From Hanleya hanleyi (lineage: Eukaryota > Mollusca > Polyplacophora > Lepidopleurida > Hanleyidae), in the NCBI GenBank assembly GCA_036873755.1, contig JAVTVY010037089.1, forward strand, positions 1-64,000: a DNA stretch of 64,000 nt, in the 5' to 3' direction. Of the stretch, positions 47,776 through 59,426 are shown one piece after another; the first letter of the stretch is position 1, and every line of letters begins with the position of its first letter. The position numbers and the translations under genes were made by a program. The notes under the pieces were generated by a model that saw nothing but the letters and a program-made list of their open reading frames with translations, did not search any database and had not been told where the DNA came from.

Positions 47776-48544
47776 GGGAATCCGTAACTCCATCGGACTG
47801 TATGTAAAATTCACTGGCAAAGTTTATGTGTGCCATAACAGATAACAACTCTGACCGACGTAAATAGTGCGGCGGGTGGAGTGCTGCGTCATGTATTCGC
47901 CGAGCAGACGTTACCAATCTCGTTTCACTCTCTCTGAACAGGTTCCGGTTTTGGGTTTATGAAAACCCCAGTTTTCAACACTCTCGCAGTCGCGTCCTTT
48001 CCCGCGAAGTCGGCATTCCGTTACTATTCTAATGTGTACGCATACTGCATGAAATATATTTCTCAGAGGTGATATGTGTCGAAGCAACAACAATAGTATT
48101 TACATTTTTCTCGAACTTGACCGGATCCTGTTAATACAATGTATTATGGGGGACTCCTACTCCCGGAATGGCACATCGTGCCAACGCACGGTTTCTTCAC
48201 TTAGCTAGGTTGATCGAACTAACTGCGGCAGCTATGCGTATTAGCCGTACAGAGTACGATGGTTTGGCGAGACTGTGCATGTGGCCATGCAACCGATGAG
48301 GGCCGTGTTACAACTCTCACGAGTGGTTGGAACTACTCGGACTTGTAAAATCTGCAGGCTATTCGTTTTTTTTAATTGCTTATCTATTATTGATATTAAG
48401 CAATTGAATTATGCAGTCCGAGTCCACAAAAACTACAATTACCGTTGCAGGTGTACATTTTGGATGTGCGTCTTATCTTTCATGGGTTAACTTCACTTCG
48501 AAATGACCACACGATGGCCACATAGACTTCCCCGCCCCCAATAG
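47776..48544. other. no recognisable feature
   Basis: Short frames only. Confidence 0.3.
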
Positions 48545-48554
48545 AGTAGAAAAT

Positions 48555-49000
48555 CAACCTGTTCCATCTGGGTCATCTATACGCGGTAAGACTGACCCTG
48601 GGATCGTGTGTATCCATGTTCAGCCTACTTTCGGCAACTGCATGAGGGAATTTCCAGAAATCAATACCACGTGACTTCGTCAGCCAATCAACTAAAGTCT
48701 ACCGACGTAACCCCAACGTAACCCGCCATTTTCGAGTCATGTGATGTCCTATTTGTTCAAAATTACAGATCTACTACACCTCTTGGATGATACGAATGTT
48801 ATTCATACCTATATCTTTTGTAAGCCCAGGCAATATCTGTTTCCGAAGTGGTATGAAAACCTGTAATTTGTCCGATTTCTCGAGTCTGTCCTTCGCCGGA
48901 TGAAGGCCGAACAGAATACGGTAAAGTACCGGATATCGCTCCGCGATAATGGAGACACGATTCGCAAGCCATCTTATGGATGGCGAAGTGTACGCAAATG
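48555..49000 (-). mobile_element. 446-bp element with 10-bp target duplication, copy A
   Basis: Flanked by a perfect 10-bp direct repeat AGTAGAAAAT (48545-48554 and 49001-49010). The sequence between is over 90% alike by eye to 61833-62281, which has a different 10-bp flanking repeat. It starts caacctg and ends gcaaatg; there is no convincing terminal inverted repeat and no A tail. On the minus strand a frame runs from about 48977 to 48774 with VSIIAERYPVLYRILFGLHP and PLRKQILPGLTKDIG. A fixed 10-bp duplication suggests a Mutator-like or other cut-and-paste element, non-autonomous. Confidence 0.88.
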
Positions 49001-49010
49001 AGTAGAAAAT

Positions 49011-52000
49011 ATAATATGGCATGTTACCAAAACGATATACAAACGAATGCACGTAGCATATTATACTCTATTCTGCAGGGCATGCCACCTGAGGCCCTTT
49101 ATAGATTTTATTTTGTTGATGTCCCAGGCCTTCGAATCAAGAGTTTCACTTGAGGTACAGGTGGTGTTAGGCGGTGGGGATTCCAAATATTGAGGTCTAG
49201 ATAGTATACATAAAACCTACACTTTCGTAAATCTGAGAACCAGATTGGTCTACGTTAAGCACAAGATTATCCTCATGGAAATTTGCCAATGTATATCTAA
49301 AAGGAGCTTTGGGCCGGTTGTCTATACATGACCGAACATGCATTAAGTTTAATGACAGTTTATTTTAGGTTGTCGCTTTAGATTTAAGTCGATTAGTCAA
49401 CGTTCAAGTTAGCGCTAGGCTCAGTTTAGGCTTAGCGGTTCGCCAGACACATATTTAGGTAATGTTATTCTAAACATAGAATCTGAATCAGTGGATTTCG
49501 TGATCGCTGTGATCATTAGTTGTCTCGAGTTGTGTGTTTTAACTGACTTTTTTATGGGGGGGTTATCCGTTCTGATTGACAACTACATGCAAATCCATTC
49601 CTCTGCATTCATTCGTTCATTCATGCGTCAAAAAGAACTGCAATACTTTCAAATGGCATATTTTGATGTTTCAGATATTTCGACATCCCGACCCCCTCCC
49701 AAACTCTTGATTCCAGCACCTGTGACGACTTAATCACCCCCAACCCCACCCCTGCCCCCGCCAGCCGATTCCGAAATATACAATTAAAATAGCTGATAAT
49801 TCGGAAAAAACACACTCTGGCTTCCTCTAACCCTTCAGTCATACGACGGTTAATATCTGACATTTTGTTTGAATAAACAGCTTGGTCCGTTGGTTGTTTG
49901 TTACTTTTTGGTAACAATATTAAACACTCTTGAATACAGGATTTTAGTGTCCTGGAAGGGTAATATTCAAGACAGTTATTAATTTAGCTTTCGGTCTGTA
50001 ATATAAATATATGTGACATATATAGGTAAGAGGCGTAAATTCGGATGTGCTTATTTATACCCCAGATGTAAGGTACATTGGACTCACCTTTTTGCTGTTA
50101 TTCAGCCCCGAACGAGGTAAATTTCCTTGTACTTTGAGGTCACTGCAAACGTCAACTCCGCGTGAGGTAAAATTCCTTCTGCTTTGTTGTTCGGGTTCTC
50201 GTGGGGGAAAAATTCTTATTTGCAGGTAAAATTGTCTAGGCTTATTCAGATAGCGATAGGGGTACGAGCAGTCATTTCGAGGTAAATAATGCTAAGGTAA
50301 ATCAGCTTGAAATCTGGACTACCGTGCGCGGTGTTTGATCCCACAGCGTGCAGAGCGTAAAGAATTCAAGATCACAGGGAAAGTGACAGACAGTCAAGGT
50401 AGATAGGCCTACGAAAGACACAGAACGGGTCAACTTGATTTGGCACGGCGGAATCACTTTAAACCCAAATCGTGCCTCAGAAGACAACGCCCAGGCCTGT
50501 GGAGCGGGTATATAAGCGGATAGCCTGTTTATGTTTTTCGTAAGCTGTAAAAGCTTTATCGGGATGTTCTGGGACAAGTCAAAACGCTATCACACGAGAT
50601 AGAACCGCGATGTATATACAGGTAGCAAGAAGCATTCACATATCAAGGTGTACTCCCACAAATATATAGTCTACTACGTTTCTCCTTTGACAAGATATAA
50701 ATTAAACCGTTGGTGCGCATGGGTGAAAAAAACAAATCGATTTCCACATCTGCGAAATATTCCGCGCGGAATCAGTTATAGATGTTTCTGTCTTCTGTTC
50801 AGTATATACACATGGGAATAAGGTTTAGAGGTCCACATATACGTATCTACAATAATTCATTAATATCTACGCCACTGAACTCAGCTACTTGGACACTTGC
50901 GCAGACGTTGACTATAGACGACTCCACACATTAACGGTCCATCTTTTAGATCCCTCAAACCTGGATTAGATCCAATGTTTTGTTAGCGCGACCACTTGAA
51001 GAATCTCCGTGTATATCCGTCTATACTTCGCCTTCGTATTGGACAAAGCCGTATTATATTCGTTTTATTGACCCCACACCTCTGTGGCTAAGATTCACAA
51101 AGTGGCTAGTCCGATATCTGGGTCATTTTAGAAGAATGAAAAAACGAATGAAAAAGAAATCCCCAACTGTGCTGAAGACCAAGTTTCTTTCAATGTATAC
51201 ATAATATTGTTTCATGAGTTGAGGCTGCAATAAATCCAGAAGATTCAACTTACATTTATCGTAATATGGCTCTCTGTGGGAACCAATATCTCAGGTAATG
51301 TCAACCAAGTCTTTCGAAGTCTATAAACGCGTGTTAATAAAGAAATTCAGCCCCCATCACTCAAAATTCTCTCACAGGTTCAAAACATTTCCCATAGATG
51401 GTCTTGTCGAGTTGAATGTTTAGTCAGCATTTTTTTTATTTTTTTTTTAACTTCTACTTCTTCTTTCGGTGACGACTTGACTGATCTCTACTGGCCGTGA
51501 TCCAAACCTTTATGAACGTTCTAAATTCGGGACTGTTTTATTCTCCCGTACAGAAAACGAGACTTCGCCTGTTTAAGCCGAGGAAATCTTTTGACGCTAT
51601 TGAAGATACACTTGTTAGGTTCTGTAAAGAGTGTACCCAGGGGCCGCCACATTGACACAGAGATAAGATGTAACTACACAGCTATACTAACCAGGGACGT
51701 TTTTTTTCTACACGCCTCCATGATCATATAGAGAAGACAACCTTGAATCCTCCAAATGCGATAAAGCATTCCTCTCACGAACAACAGGAACAGGCGATAT
51801 GACAAAAGGACCAAACACCCCGAACCACACACTATTGCTATTTAGGACATTTTATTGTACATTTAATGTCGTCTGCTGTGAGTTATAATGCCTCCGTAAC
51901 TTAATTGTACTTTTCAGCCGCGATTAGATCAGATTTTGTGCTGGAGTCTTTTCGACAATACATAATTGGCCATCCATGTGTCTCAATTTATCACTGCAAG

Positions 52001-52668
52001 GTATGAATGTTAATAAACCTCTCAATAGAATTCGATGTTTCAAGAATGGAATGCTCTCTACATGTTCTTTGGGAGTTCTCGTGCATTTCCCGAGTTCACT
52101 CGGATTTTTTTTTTTTGCCAATATGATTGGATAATCAACTATCCTAACGTCTCTAAATACGGCAATGGGCGTCGAAAGTACGCCAGGTGCAACCTTTCCA
52201 CAGTACAGGTTTCGTTTCACAGGCTCACGCCACTTAACGCTGCCCTCAACAGCGGAAGATTTTGCGTATGCTCACTCATATCAACTGGGAAAATGAACTA
52301 TTGAACATTCGTGTTATCGCTATAGTCAATCTAGATATAACACGGAAGCGAAAAGTGATCGGGCCATCGAGAAATACCGATGTCTGGAAGAGTGCGCTTT
52401 GGTAGGAATCCTGTCAGAAAAGGAGGTGTTCGGTTTGACCGTATTTTTTTCCTTAGTGTGTTGCGTTTATAAACCGAAAATATAATTTCCTCTCGTTTAC
52501 TTTAAAAGTTATTAGCTTGAGAGAGAAAATACTGAATTTTCATATTCTCAATTTTCACCGAGAAGACATTTGTCAAAAAAATATTACGAATATTGGGAAA
52601 TAAGCATTTGTTTGTTTTTGCAATTTTTGGCGATATTCTTGAAGAGAATTCCATTCAAATATAAAATA
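49011..52668. other. no gene seen
   Basis: Short frames only. A weak repeat of 'gaggtaaaattcctt' occurs at 50115-50225. Poly-T runs near 51430 and 52106. Confidence 0.35.
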
Positions 52669-52669
52669 G

Positions 52670-52759
52670 GACACCTTTAACCAAAACGAGTCTTACATAT
52701 CTAAATGCGGTGGGTTTGACCCAAAATGATACTGAAGAATCGTTTTGGTTAAAGGTGTC
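52670..52759. mobile_element. 90-bp foldback with perfect ~20-bp arms
   Basis: GACACCTTTAACCAAAACGA at 52670 is the reverse complement of 52740-52759. The AT-rich flanks also show partial inversion. Probably a minimal MITE. Confidence 0.75.
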
Positions 52760-52830
52760 ATATTTTCATGATATTGAAATATGCCAAAACGATGGTAATG
52801 CTCTGAATGCTTCCTCATTTTGATAATTGT

Positions 52831-52912
52831 AACAGCTGCTTGGCCGAATGGTTACAGTGTCGGACTACAGATTAAAAGAAAACCAACATTTTGGTTCGAA
52901 TCCCCAAATCCC
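52831..52912 (+). repeat. tRNA-like sequence, probable SINE head
   Basis: A-box 'tggccgaatggttacagtg' at 52841 and B-box 'ttggttcgaatcccc' at 52891 are well spaced. The acceptor stem does not pair, and an AT-rich stretch follows. It looks like a leucine/serine-type tRNA pseudogene or SINE start and is not the same family as the SINEs at 22-26 kb. Confidence 0.45.
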
Positions 52913-53713
52913 CGATTTTGTTTTTCTTCCTTTTTTCCTTTTTCTCCCATGTTCATCATTTTGGACTTTAAAGTGAAATAAAGACAGCGAACCCCTAACG
53001 CACATAATCCCTTATTTTATTATAATCCATCAATAGAATTGCACAGAAAAAAACTCCACACACACTCAGTATTTTGAATATCCTGACTATCCAGCAGAGC
53101 AAAAAATTAATTGTTACACATATATACTTTCGCCTTAGGGCAGCGGAAAGTTGTAAGAAAAGTTATAAGGTTAAACTTGTCTTATATATCAAGGCCTTTA
53201 TTAAGGAAATGACCCTCAACAAGTGATGACGCTTGCTTTCCCAATTGATTATGCATGTGCCAATATGTGCCAATGGTAACCGTATGAGAATATGAACCAG
53301 AATTTCCCATTTGACTGGCCTCGCCTGTCTGACAGAGAGTTGGGGAATACCTGAGCATTACGTCACAATTTTCCGGCCGGCTCGGAGCGAGACAATAGAG
53401 CAGCAGAGAGCGACTCTGAAGGGAAAAATATTCATCTAAAGCGAACACCTCCTTTAACTGGTGGTTAGGGGTATTGCCCCAGTTAGGTGAGTGCGCTAGA
53501 TGGTGCATGCTTCACTCAAGTCAGGAATTATAAGTCTTACTCGTTAAGTATAAATGGGCAAAATATCATTGTTATACTCAGCGTCAAAACCCCGCGTGTT
53601 TTTTTTAACAAAAGTAGAAACCTTGAACAAGATATCATTCCGACCAACAGAAACGGGATCACATGATCAAGATGTCCAATCACAACCTTGTTTCAGCGAA
53701 TGTGGTTTAGTGT

Positions 53714-53740
53714 CATGGGACTACACGATGTAGTCCCATG
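53714..53740. repeat. 12-bp perfect palindrome with 3-base loop
   Basis: CATGGGACTACA at 53714-53725 pairs with TGTAGTCCCATG at 53729-53740. Non-coding; function unknown. Confidence 0.8.
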
Positions 53741-53799
53741 AAACAAGTCATCTGATTGGCCATTAAAATTATTTAATTGCAAGACGTCATGATGCTGAC

Positions 53800-55035
53800 G
53801 GTTAACTTTGCAAGATATACCTCGGCGTGTCTACAAGGGGTTGTATTTCTTGTGTATATAACTTTGCGAGATGTGATATATTTGACGTTTAACTTCGCAA
53901 AATGTGATACGTCTCAAGTGTAGCTTCGTAAGATGCGAGTCTTCTGTGGTTCGTCTTTGCAATATATGACACTTTCTCGGCGTATAGATTATAAGATAGT
54001 TTTGAGGTTTAACTTTGCAAGATGTTATACTTCTCAGGTGTAACTTGTGATACTTTCTAGGTTTAGATTTACAAGATTTCATTATTCTTCGGCATAACAT
54101 TGCAAGCTGAGTTAATTCTCAAGCGTTTTGCAAGATAGTTCTTATATGTTACTTTGTTAGGCTGTGTGATACCTCAGATGTCTAACATCAGAAGATATAT
54201 GATAGCCCACTTCGGTGCAACTTTGCATGTGATACCTCTAAAGTGATATAGATTTGCAGAATGTGATATTTTTAATTTCGAACTCGCAAGATGTGATATT
54301 CGTTGAGTGTAGCTTATGAAACTGTGATACTTCTGACGTATAACTTTGCAAGCTATTAGCTATGATACTTCCTGGGTATAACTTTTCGAGATGTGGGATA
54401 CTTCTGTTTAAGAGAGACACTTCTTGGGTATAACTTTGCAAAATGAGATACTTTCTAACGTTTGCAAGGGTTGATAATTCTTCGGTGCAACTTTGTGAGA
54501 TGTCATATTTCTCAAGTGAACAATCGCAAGATGTGATACTTCTAAGGTTAAGTTTTAGAGAATAGCATACCTATTCGGCGTAAGGTAACTTTGCAACATG
54601 GGAGAGTGTGCTGAGGTTTAATTTTGGAAGATGTGATACTGCAGAGGTTTAACTTTGCAAGATGTGGTAATTCAGAAGTTAAACTGTTCAAGATGTGATA
54701 CTTCTTAAGTTTACCGGTACCTTCGCAAGATGTGATATACGTCTAATGTGTAATTTCTGAAAATGTGATACTTCTGACGTACAACTTTGCAAGATGTCAT
54801 TATCTACGCAAGATATGATACATTGAAGGATAGCTTTTCAGTATCTGATTCTCCTGAGGTTAACCTTCGGCGTAAGCTTGCAAGATGTGATAATTCTAAG
54901 GTGCGAATTACAGGATTTGATACATCCGAGGTTCAACATTGCAAGATATGATACTTCTTTGGGCGCACCATTGCAATATATGATATTTCTGAAGTTTGTC
55001 TTTGCAAGACGGGATACTTCTGGGGTTTATCTTTG
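53800..55035. repeat. degenerate ~31-bp minisatellite
   Basis: Diverged units of 'aactttgcaagatgtgatac' plus 'ttctgaggttt' repeat about 38 times. The best preserved are at 54620-54800 and 54880-55000. Short minus-strand frames with repeated K/S/H-rich peptides come from the repeat. No gene. Confidence 0.9.
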
Positions 55036-55059
55036 CCAGATACATTTTGAAACACTTCA

Positions 55060-55245
55060 CAGCCAGAGAAAGGGTGATGGCCCATTACCAGGTCGTCACC
55101 CTTTTAGGGTGATGATCATCACCGTTTTCGGGCGATGACCTAAACATTTGCACTCATTGCTGATCCCAGGGTGATAGCCGTCACCCTTTTAAGGTGATAG
55201 CGATCACCCTTTTAAGGTGACGGTGGAAAAGGGTGATGACTCTAA
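55060..55245. mobile_element. MITE-like element with AAGGGTGATG words
   Basis: Begins CACAGCCAGAGAAAGGGTGA at 55064, then repeats 'gggtgatg', 'tcaccctttta' and their complements at least eight times. The terminus CACAGCCAGA is shared with 41682-42038. The right terminus is not found; the element seems cut at about 55245 where the next element starts. Confidence 0.6.
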
Positions 55246-55990
55246 CTCAATCTGATTATAATTCAGACTTAATAACCGCTCCTCTATCTGACATGTCGCT
55301 AATTAAGATCTGGAACAGTCTGTATCTTAAATCTGTCGCGCATGTCAGACTGGCGACCAATCACAGTCCAACTTCAACAGGCGAATAAGTGCCTATATTC
55401 AGTGGCGGCGACGTTCAAGGGCGAAATCGAAAATTATGGTGTGCCATAAATTTGACGTGCCCGCATTAAAGCAGAAGCAACTGCAGATGCTTTCTTGCAT
55501 GCTACGTAAAAACACTGTATAGCCGTTCTTCCTACCGGCTACGGGAAATGTTTGCCTTACCAGATGTTGCCGAGTGTACCGACGAAGCTCAGAAAATCCA
55601 ACCCAGGCGACTGACGAAGTTCTTGCTGTCGACTCCAATCGATGAGCGATCACCGAAGATTATTATTTGCTCCCAGTTGCTCTCTTCAATGACAGACCAG
55701 GTGAAAAGATCAAGGGATATTTCTTGCACTGCTGGATATATAGGTACGGTTATTTTGTTTCATAAAATCAGTACATAACTGCATCACAACAACAGCGTTA
55801 ATTTTGGAGTATAAAAATCGACACGCTTTACTACGAGGCGTCTCACTGGGCGACTATTTGACCCGGGGAACAAACGTTCGGAGGTCATCTGACGGATTTG
55901 TTATAGGGACTGTCCCAGATCTTAATTAGCTATCTCTGTCAGATAGAGGAGCGGTTATTAAGTCTGAGTTTTAATCATATTTTAACCGTT
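55246..55990 (+). mobile_element. ~740-bp TIR element carrying a helicase fragment
   Basis: The left arm 55246-55345 is matched in reverse complement by 55890-55990: both carry 'cttaataaccgctcctctat', 'ctaattaagatctgg' and 'acagtc'. Arms are imperfect; the outermost bases near 'tgatta' are the least certain, and no target duplication was clear. Between them lies a RecQ-like helicase fragment in plus orientation (next entry). This is a deletion derivative of a larger element or a transposon that picked up a helicase piece. Confidence 0.75.
55410..55760 (+). pseudogene. RecQ-like DNA helicase fragment, frameshifted
   Basis: A Walker A block AVLPTGYGKCLPYQMLPSV is read from 55522. After at least one frame change, the frame 55548-55778 gives IIICSQLLSSMTDQVKRSRD, matching the motif Ia region of RecQ helicases (usually SP.LxSLMxDQV). 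The frame before Walker A at about 55460-55510 (KQKQLQMLSCMLRK) resembles the residues that normally precede it. Only the N-terminal part of the helicase core is present; DEAH and the rest are absent. Multicopy RecQ-like genes occur in mollusc and coral genomes, often in transposon context (from general knowledge). The glycine-lysine-serine of motif I is changed to GKC. Confidence 0.6.
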
Positions 55991-57640
55991 GATGATAGTT
56001 TGTGTTTCTTAATAACCGAACATCGTCTCAAGTTGTAGTTATGGAACCATACTAGTTACACATATTTCACATTGACAATCTGATACCATTTACAACCTTC
56101 ACTCGAATGCGTCGCAGCGGAATGAATTTAAGGTTCTATTTTACAATTGCAAGTGCAAGAGATTAAGGTAATAATTTATACCGCAAACTATGAATGGGCA
56201 GGAAACGACGCGTTATAAATATTCAATTTGAAATTTATGGCGTTCGATTTGACCTTCAAACAGGTGGATTATGACATGCTATGTTTGCTAAATGTAGGTT
56301 GTAGACTTATGTCTATATTTCTGTCCAGTTTGGTGAAGATTTCATTATAATCCACATTCCACGTGTCATATATGAAAGTGATTTATCATTCTTGTATTAT
56401 ACACCGCTCGTGTGCAGACTATCAAATAAGTACCGGTTAGGTACACAGAATGTTACACAAATTAGAGCACCATGTTGTCAAACCGGCTATTTTGAATTCG
56501 TTCTTATTACCGTATTGTGTCAATCATCCAGACACGTTGGCCAATTGACACATTTTTGGTTATGTTTAAACAAAAACAGCTGTTTCTTTTAATCGAATGT
56601 TTTTGTTCGGTAATGTGTAGAATGCAAGCGGCTCCTTCATTTTTTTTTTATCTCTGCATTAGGTGGAGTTAACAAATTTGTCTGGAGTACAATGTCGGCG
56701 GTCTTGGAAGTTACTTCCCCTGAACAAGAGATCAAAGCAACAAACAGGAGAACACAGTTTATTTTGGGGGCCAGGATTTGTCTTAATGTCACACTCAAGT
56801 TTGTTTCACTCATATGGTGACAGTCAGTTTGGTTGTTGGAGGAAGCCAGAGTATCCGGAGAGAACCACCGCCCGTCGGCAAGTAACTGAAAAACTTCCAC
56901 ACATGGACCAGCTGGACTCGAGCTCGCGCCGGTTCAGCGGTGTGAGGCTAGCGGTCACCACTCGGACACCGAGGGTCCTCAGTTTTTGTTGAGTAGAAAA
57001 ACAGTGATCACACTCATTCAACATCGTAAAAACGTGTTTGTCTCCCATTCTGCTATTTCTTATCTGACATGAGTAGACAACTCTGTTCGGAGGTTGACTC
57101 AAACTTGTGTGGATTCTGGAGCTTCGTGCTGATGATCACATAAGCACCAGAATCCGTACAGACATGAAATAAATTCGATAAAACGTCAAACATATAACGC
57201 CATGTTCAGTAAAATTAAGCTACAATATATCAGTCATATATCTAAGGGTCTCGGATCCCTAACAGGTGTTCAATATTCGCAACTTGTATTTTTGCATAAT
57301 ATAAAAAAATCATGATCAACTCCTTAGGTTGGTGATAAAAGTGGGGGAAAAATTCTTTATACTGAAAATTAAGCTATAGAATGAGATCCCAGACAAGACG
57401 TCTGGAGATACCCACTTGATATTGGATTAGTCGGCAAGCACTGTGTAATGTCCTGCGTAGCATTAGATATGGTGGATGAGAGCTCACTCCTGTGACCATG
57501 TCATCTGGAAATTACAGCAATTCTGTATACGTCATCACTTGCGGTGTACAGACGCTACAGCATATCCATTTAAATTACATAATACAGTTAGTTTCTCGTC
57601 ATTCTGCTGAACACACATCGCTTGCTTGATTTCGTCATTA
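55991..57640. other. no gene seen; one dispersed-repeat motif
   Basis: At 56835-56875 'ggttgttggaggaagccaga' and 'ccggagagaaccaccg' resemble a widespread invertebrate dispersed repeat (ggaggaa-ccggag type). Upstream of 57660 there may be 5' sequence of the Gypsy remnant, but no LTR boundary could be found. Confidence 0.35.
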
Positions 57641-57666
57641 CCTAGCAACGCAGTATTTTTCGCGAC

Positions 57667-57942
57667 GTGTGCAAAGGACCTAAGTGTGTTTCACTGCTAT
57701 TCATGGAATTTACCATGGCCAGCCCGAGATTAGAAGCGCCCGTTCAGTTTTTGCCCACACCAGGTGACCTCGTCATGCCATCGCCGCATTGGAAGCGGAT
57801 ATATACGATCTATCTTAGTGTTTCTGCCACAGACGGCGAATCGACCGAGAAGAAACAGCTATCATGTTTCATTCCTTTGAGACAGGGGCCCAACGCATTG
57901 TCCATACCCTTCCAGAATCGGGTGACGCTGATTCATATATAA
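57667..57942 (+). pseudogene. Gypsy gag N-terminal region
   Basis: The frame reads PVQFLPTPGDLVMPSPHWKR followed by the YL...ATDGES...KK block. Gypsy Gag proteins of this type have a P.PFLP.PGEP...W..M..NYL...G..D...KKA.LLH pattern. A second piece at 58067-58336 includes LDKAITLARLVETA, the usual stretch before the CCHC knuckle; the knuckle itself is missing. Start ATG is not certain. Confidence 0.6.
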
Positions 57943-58439
57943 GAGCAATGGTGGCCCTTCAGTTATAATTCGCTCTTGCTGCGAACATGTTCTTGAGCGA
58001 ACGCAATTATCAAATGAGTCATTTGACAGCTACATAACTGCGCCCTGTGACTTCTCCACCCCACCTGTGAATAGTTCATGTATACGAAAAAAAATTCTTA
58101 TTAAGATTGATTCGGAATTGGATAAAGCCATAACATTGGCTCGCTTGGTTGAAACGGCGATCACACAGGCAAAAACTGAAGCGGGGAATTCCACTCTCAA
58201 TGAACTCCCAAATATTTTCGCTGTGCATATGAGCATCATTTTGCTAATGCTGAGAACCTGCAAACTTCGTGGGAAAAGGTGCCATATGGATTCTGTCTTC
58301 CAGCGTCTTAAAAGTCCAGCAAATTTAGTACCTTAGTAACCGAAATGAAAGTTCTGATGACAGGTACAGGTTCTGTGTACCAAGAATATGAACTCAATGA
58401 ACAACGTTAAATGAGACCTCACTGTAAACTCTGTACCCA

Positions 58440-59260
58440 TAAACTTAAAGGTTGATACAGGCTCTGATGCCTCCATATAGTCTATTACCCTGTTTGATAG
58501 ATATTTTCTCTGAGATGCTCTAGAGCTCTGCTTCACACGCATTACGGGTTACACTTCCCATGCCATACCCACTATTGGTTGGTTTCATGCAGTTAAGTTC
58601 TTGGTGGGGGGGAAATGTAGTAGTCTAATTTGGAAAGATTTAATTCATGCACTTGGTGTTTCTATTCAGGAGAGCACTTTGCCGTGTTGTAACAGAGATA
58701 CGATTGTTAGTGACCCTACATGTAACTCCACACAAAATTCGTTGAAGCCGATCGACACGAGAGCTAGTGCTGCCAGTACAATTAAGCACGGAATTCCCGA
58801 AGTCTCCAAAATGAGTTTGTGAAAGACTTTCCAAAATTATTCTCCAACCCTGTTGACAAAGTAAAATGTTTTCGGCAGTGGTTTTGTCAGAGGTGAAACG
58901 TTTAAAGGACGCTGACTTAATCGAGCGGACGGATATTTGTCGTGGTGCGGAAAAAATGACAAACTGACAGGTTTGTGTTGGCCAACGTCAGCTCAACCAG
59001 ACCATTGTCACGGAGAAATTTCCTCTTCCGAATATAGATGAAATGTTAAACACTCATGGGCGACACAGTTATAAGTCGATGAGTACGGTCGCGATATTAC
59101 CTGCTTTATCACGGAAAATGGCTTGTTTAAGTACAAATGCCTTTTGGTCTGTCGAATGCCCCGTTATGTTTCCAGAAAATGATGAGGATAATCTTGTTCG
59201 ACATCTCAGGGGTGAAATGTTTATTGATGACGTCACTTAGTCTCGCGAGAAGGCCTTCCA
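58440..59260 (+). pseudogene. Gypsy protease and reverse transcriptase, broken
   Basis: VDTGSDAS at about 58450 is the aspartic protease active-site motif. Downstream, a frame at 58870-58960 has VKRLKDADLIERTD, a start-of-RT block, then KFPLPNIDEML at about 59010, an APVMF-like (CPVMFPEND) block near 59155-59180 and FIDDVT at about 59219-59238 in place of the usual YLDD box, so the second catalytic aspartate pair is still readable. Several frames are needed and the middle of the RT palm is missing. Confidence 0.7.
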
Positions 59261-59426
59261 TACTGTAGCGTTTGAAACACCGTAACATCAGACTGAATGA
59301 AATCTGTGAATTTGACGTGTCGCCGCTTCCAATTCTGGGTTACATTTTTGACCAAAGCGGTATCCATCCTAGCGATGACTTGGTGACTAGCTTTGTCAAT
59401 GCTGCGGTTCCACAAAACAACAGCAA

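Noticed and set aside
49491..50577. Several 80-98-residue frames as a small gene cluster
   Set aside because: No shared strand order, no motifs, and composition like the flanks.
52831..52912. Functional tRNA-Leu or tRNA-Ser gene
   Set aside because: No complementary acceptor ends and no proper anticodon loop.
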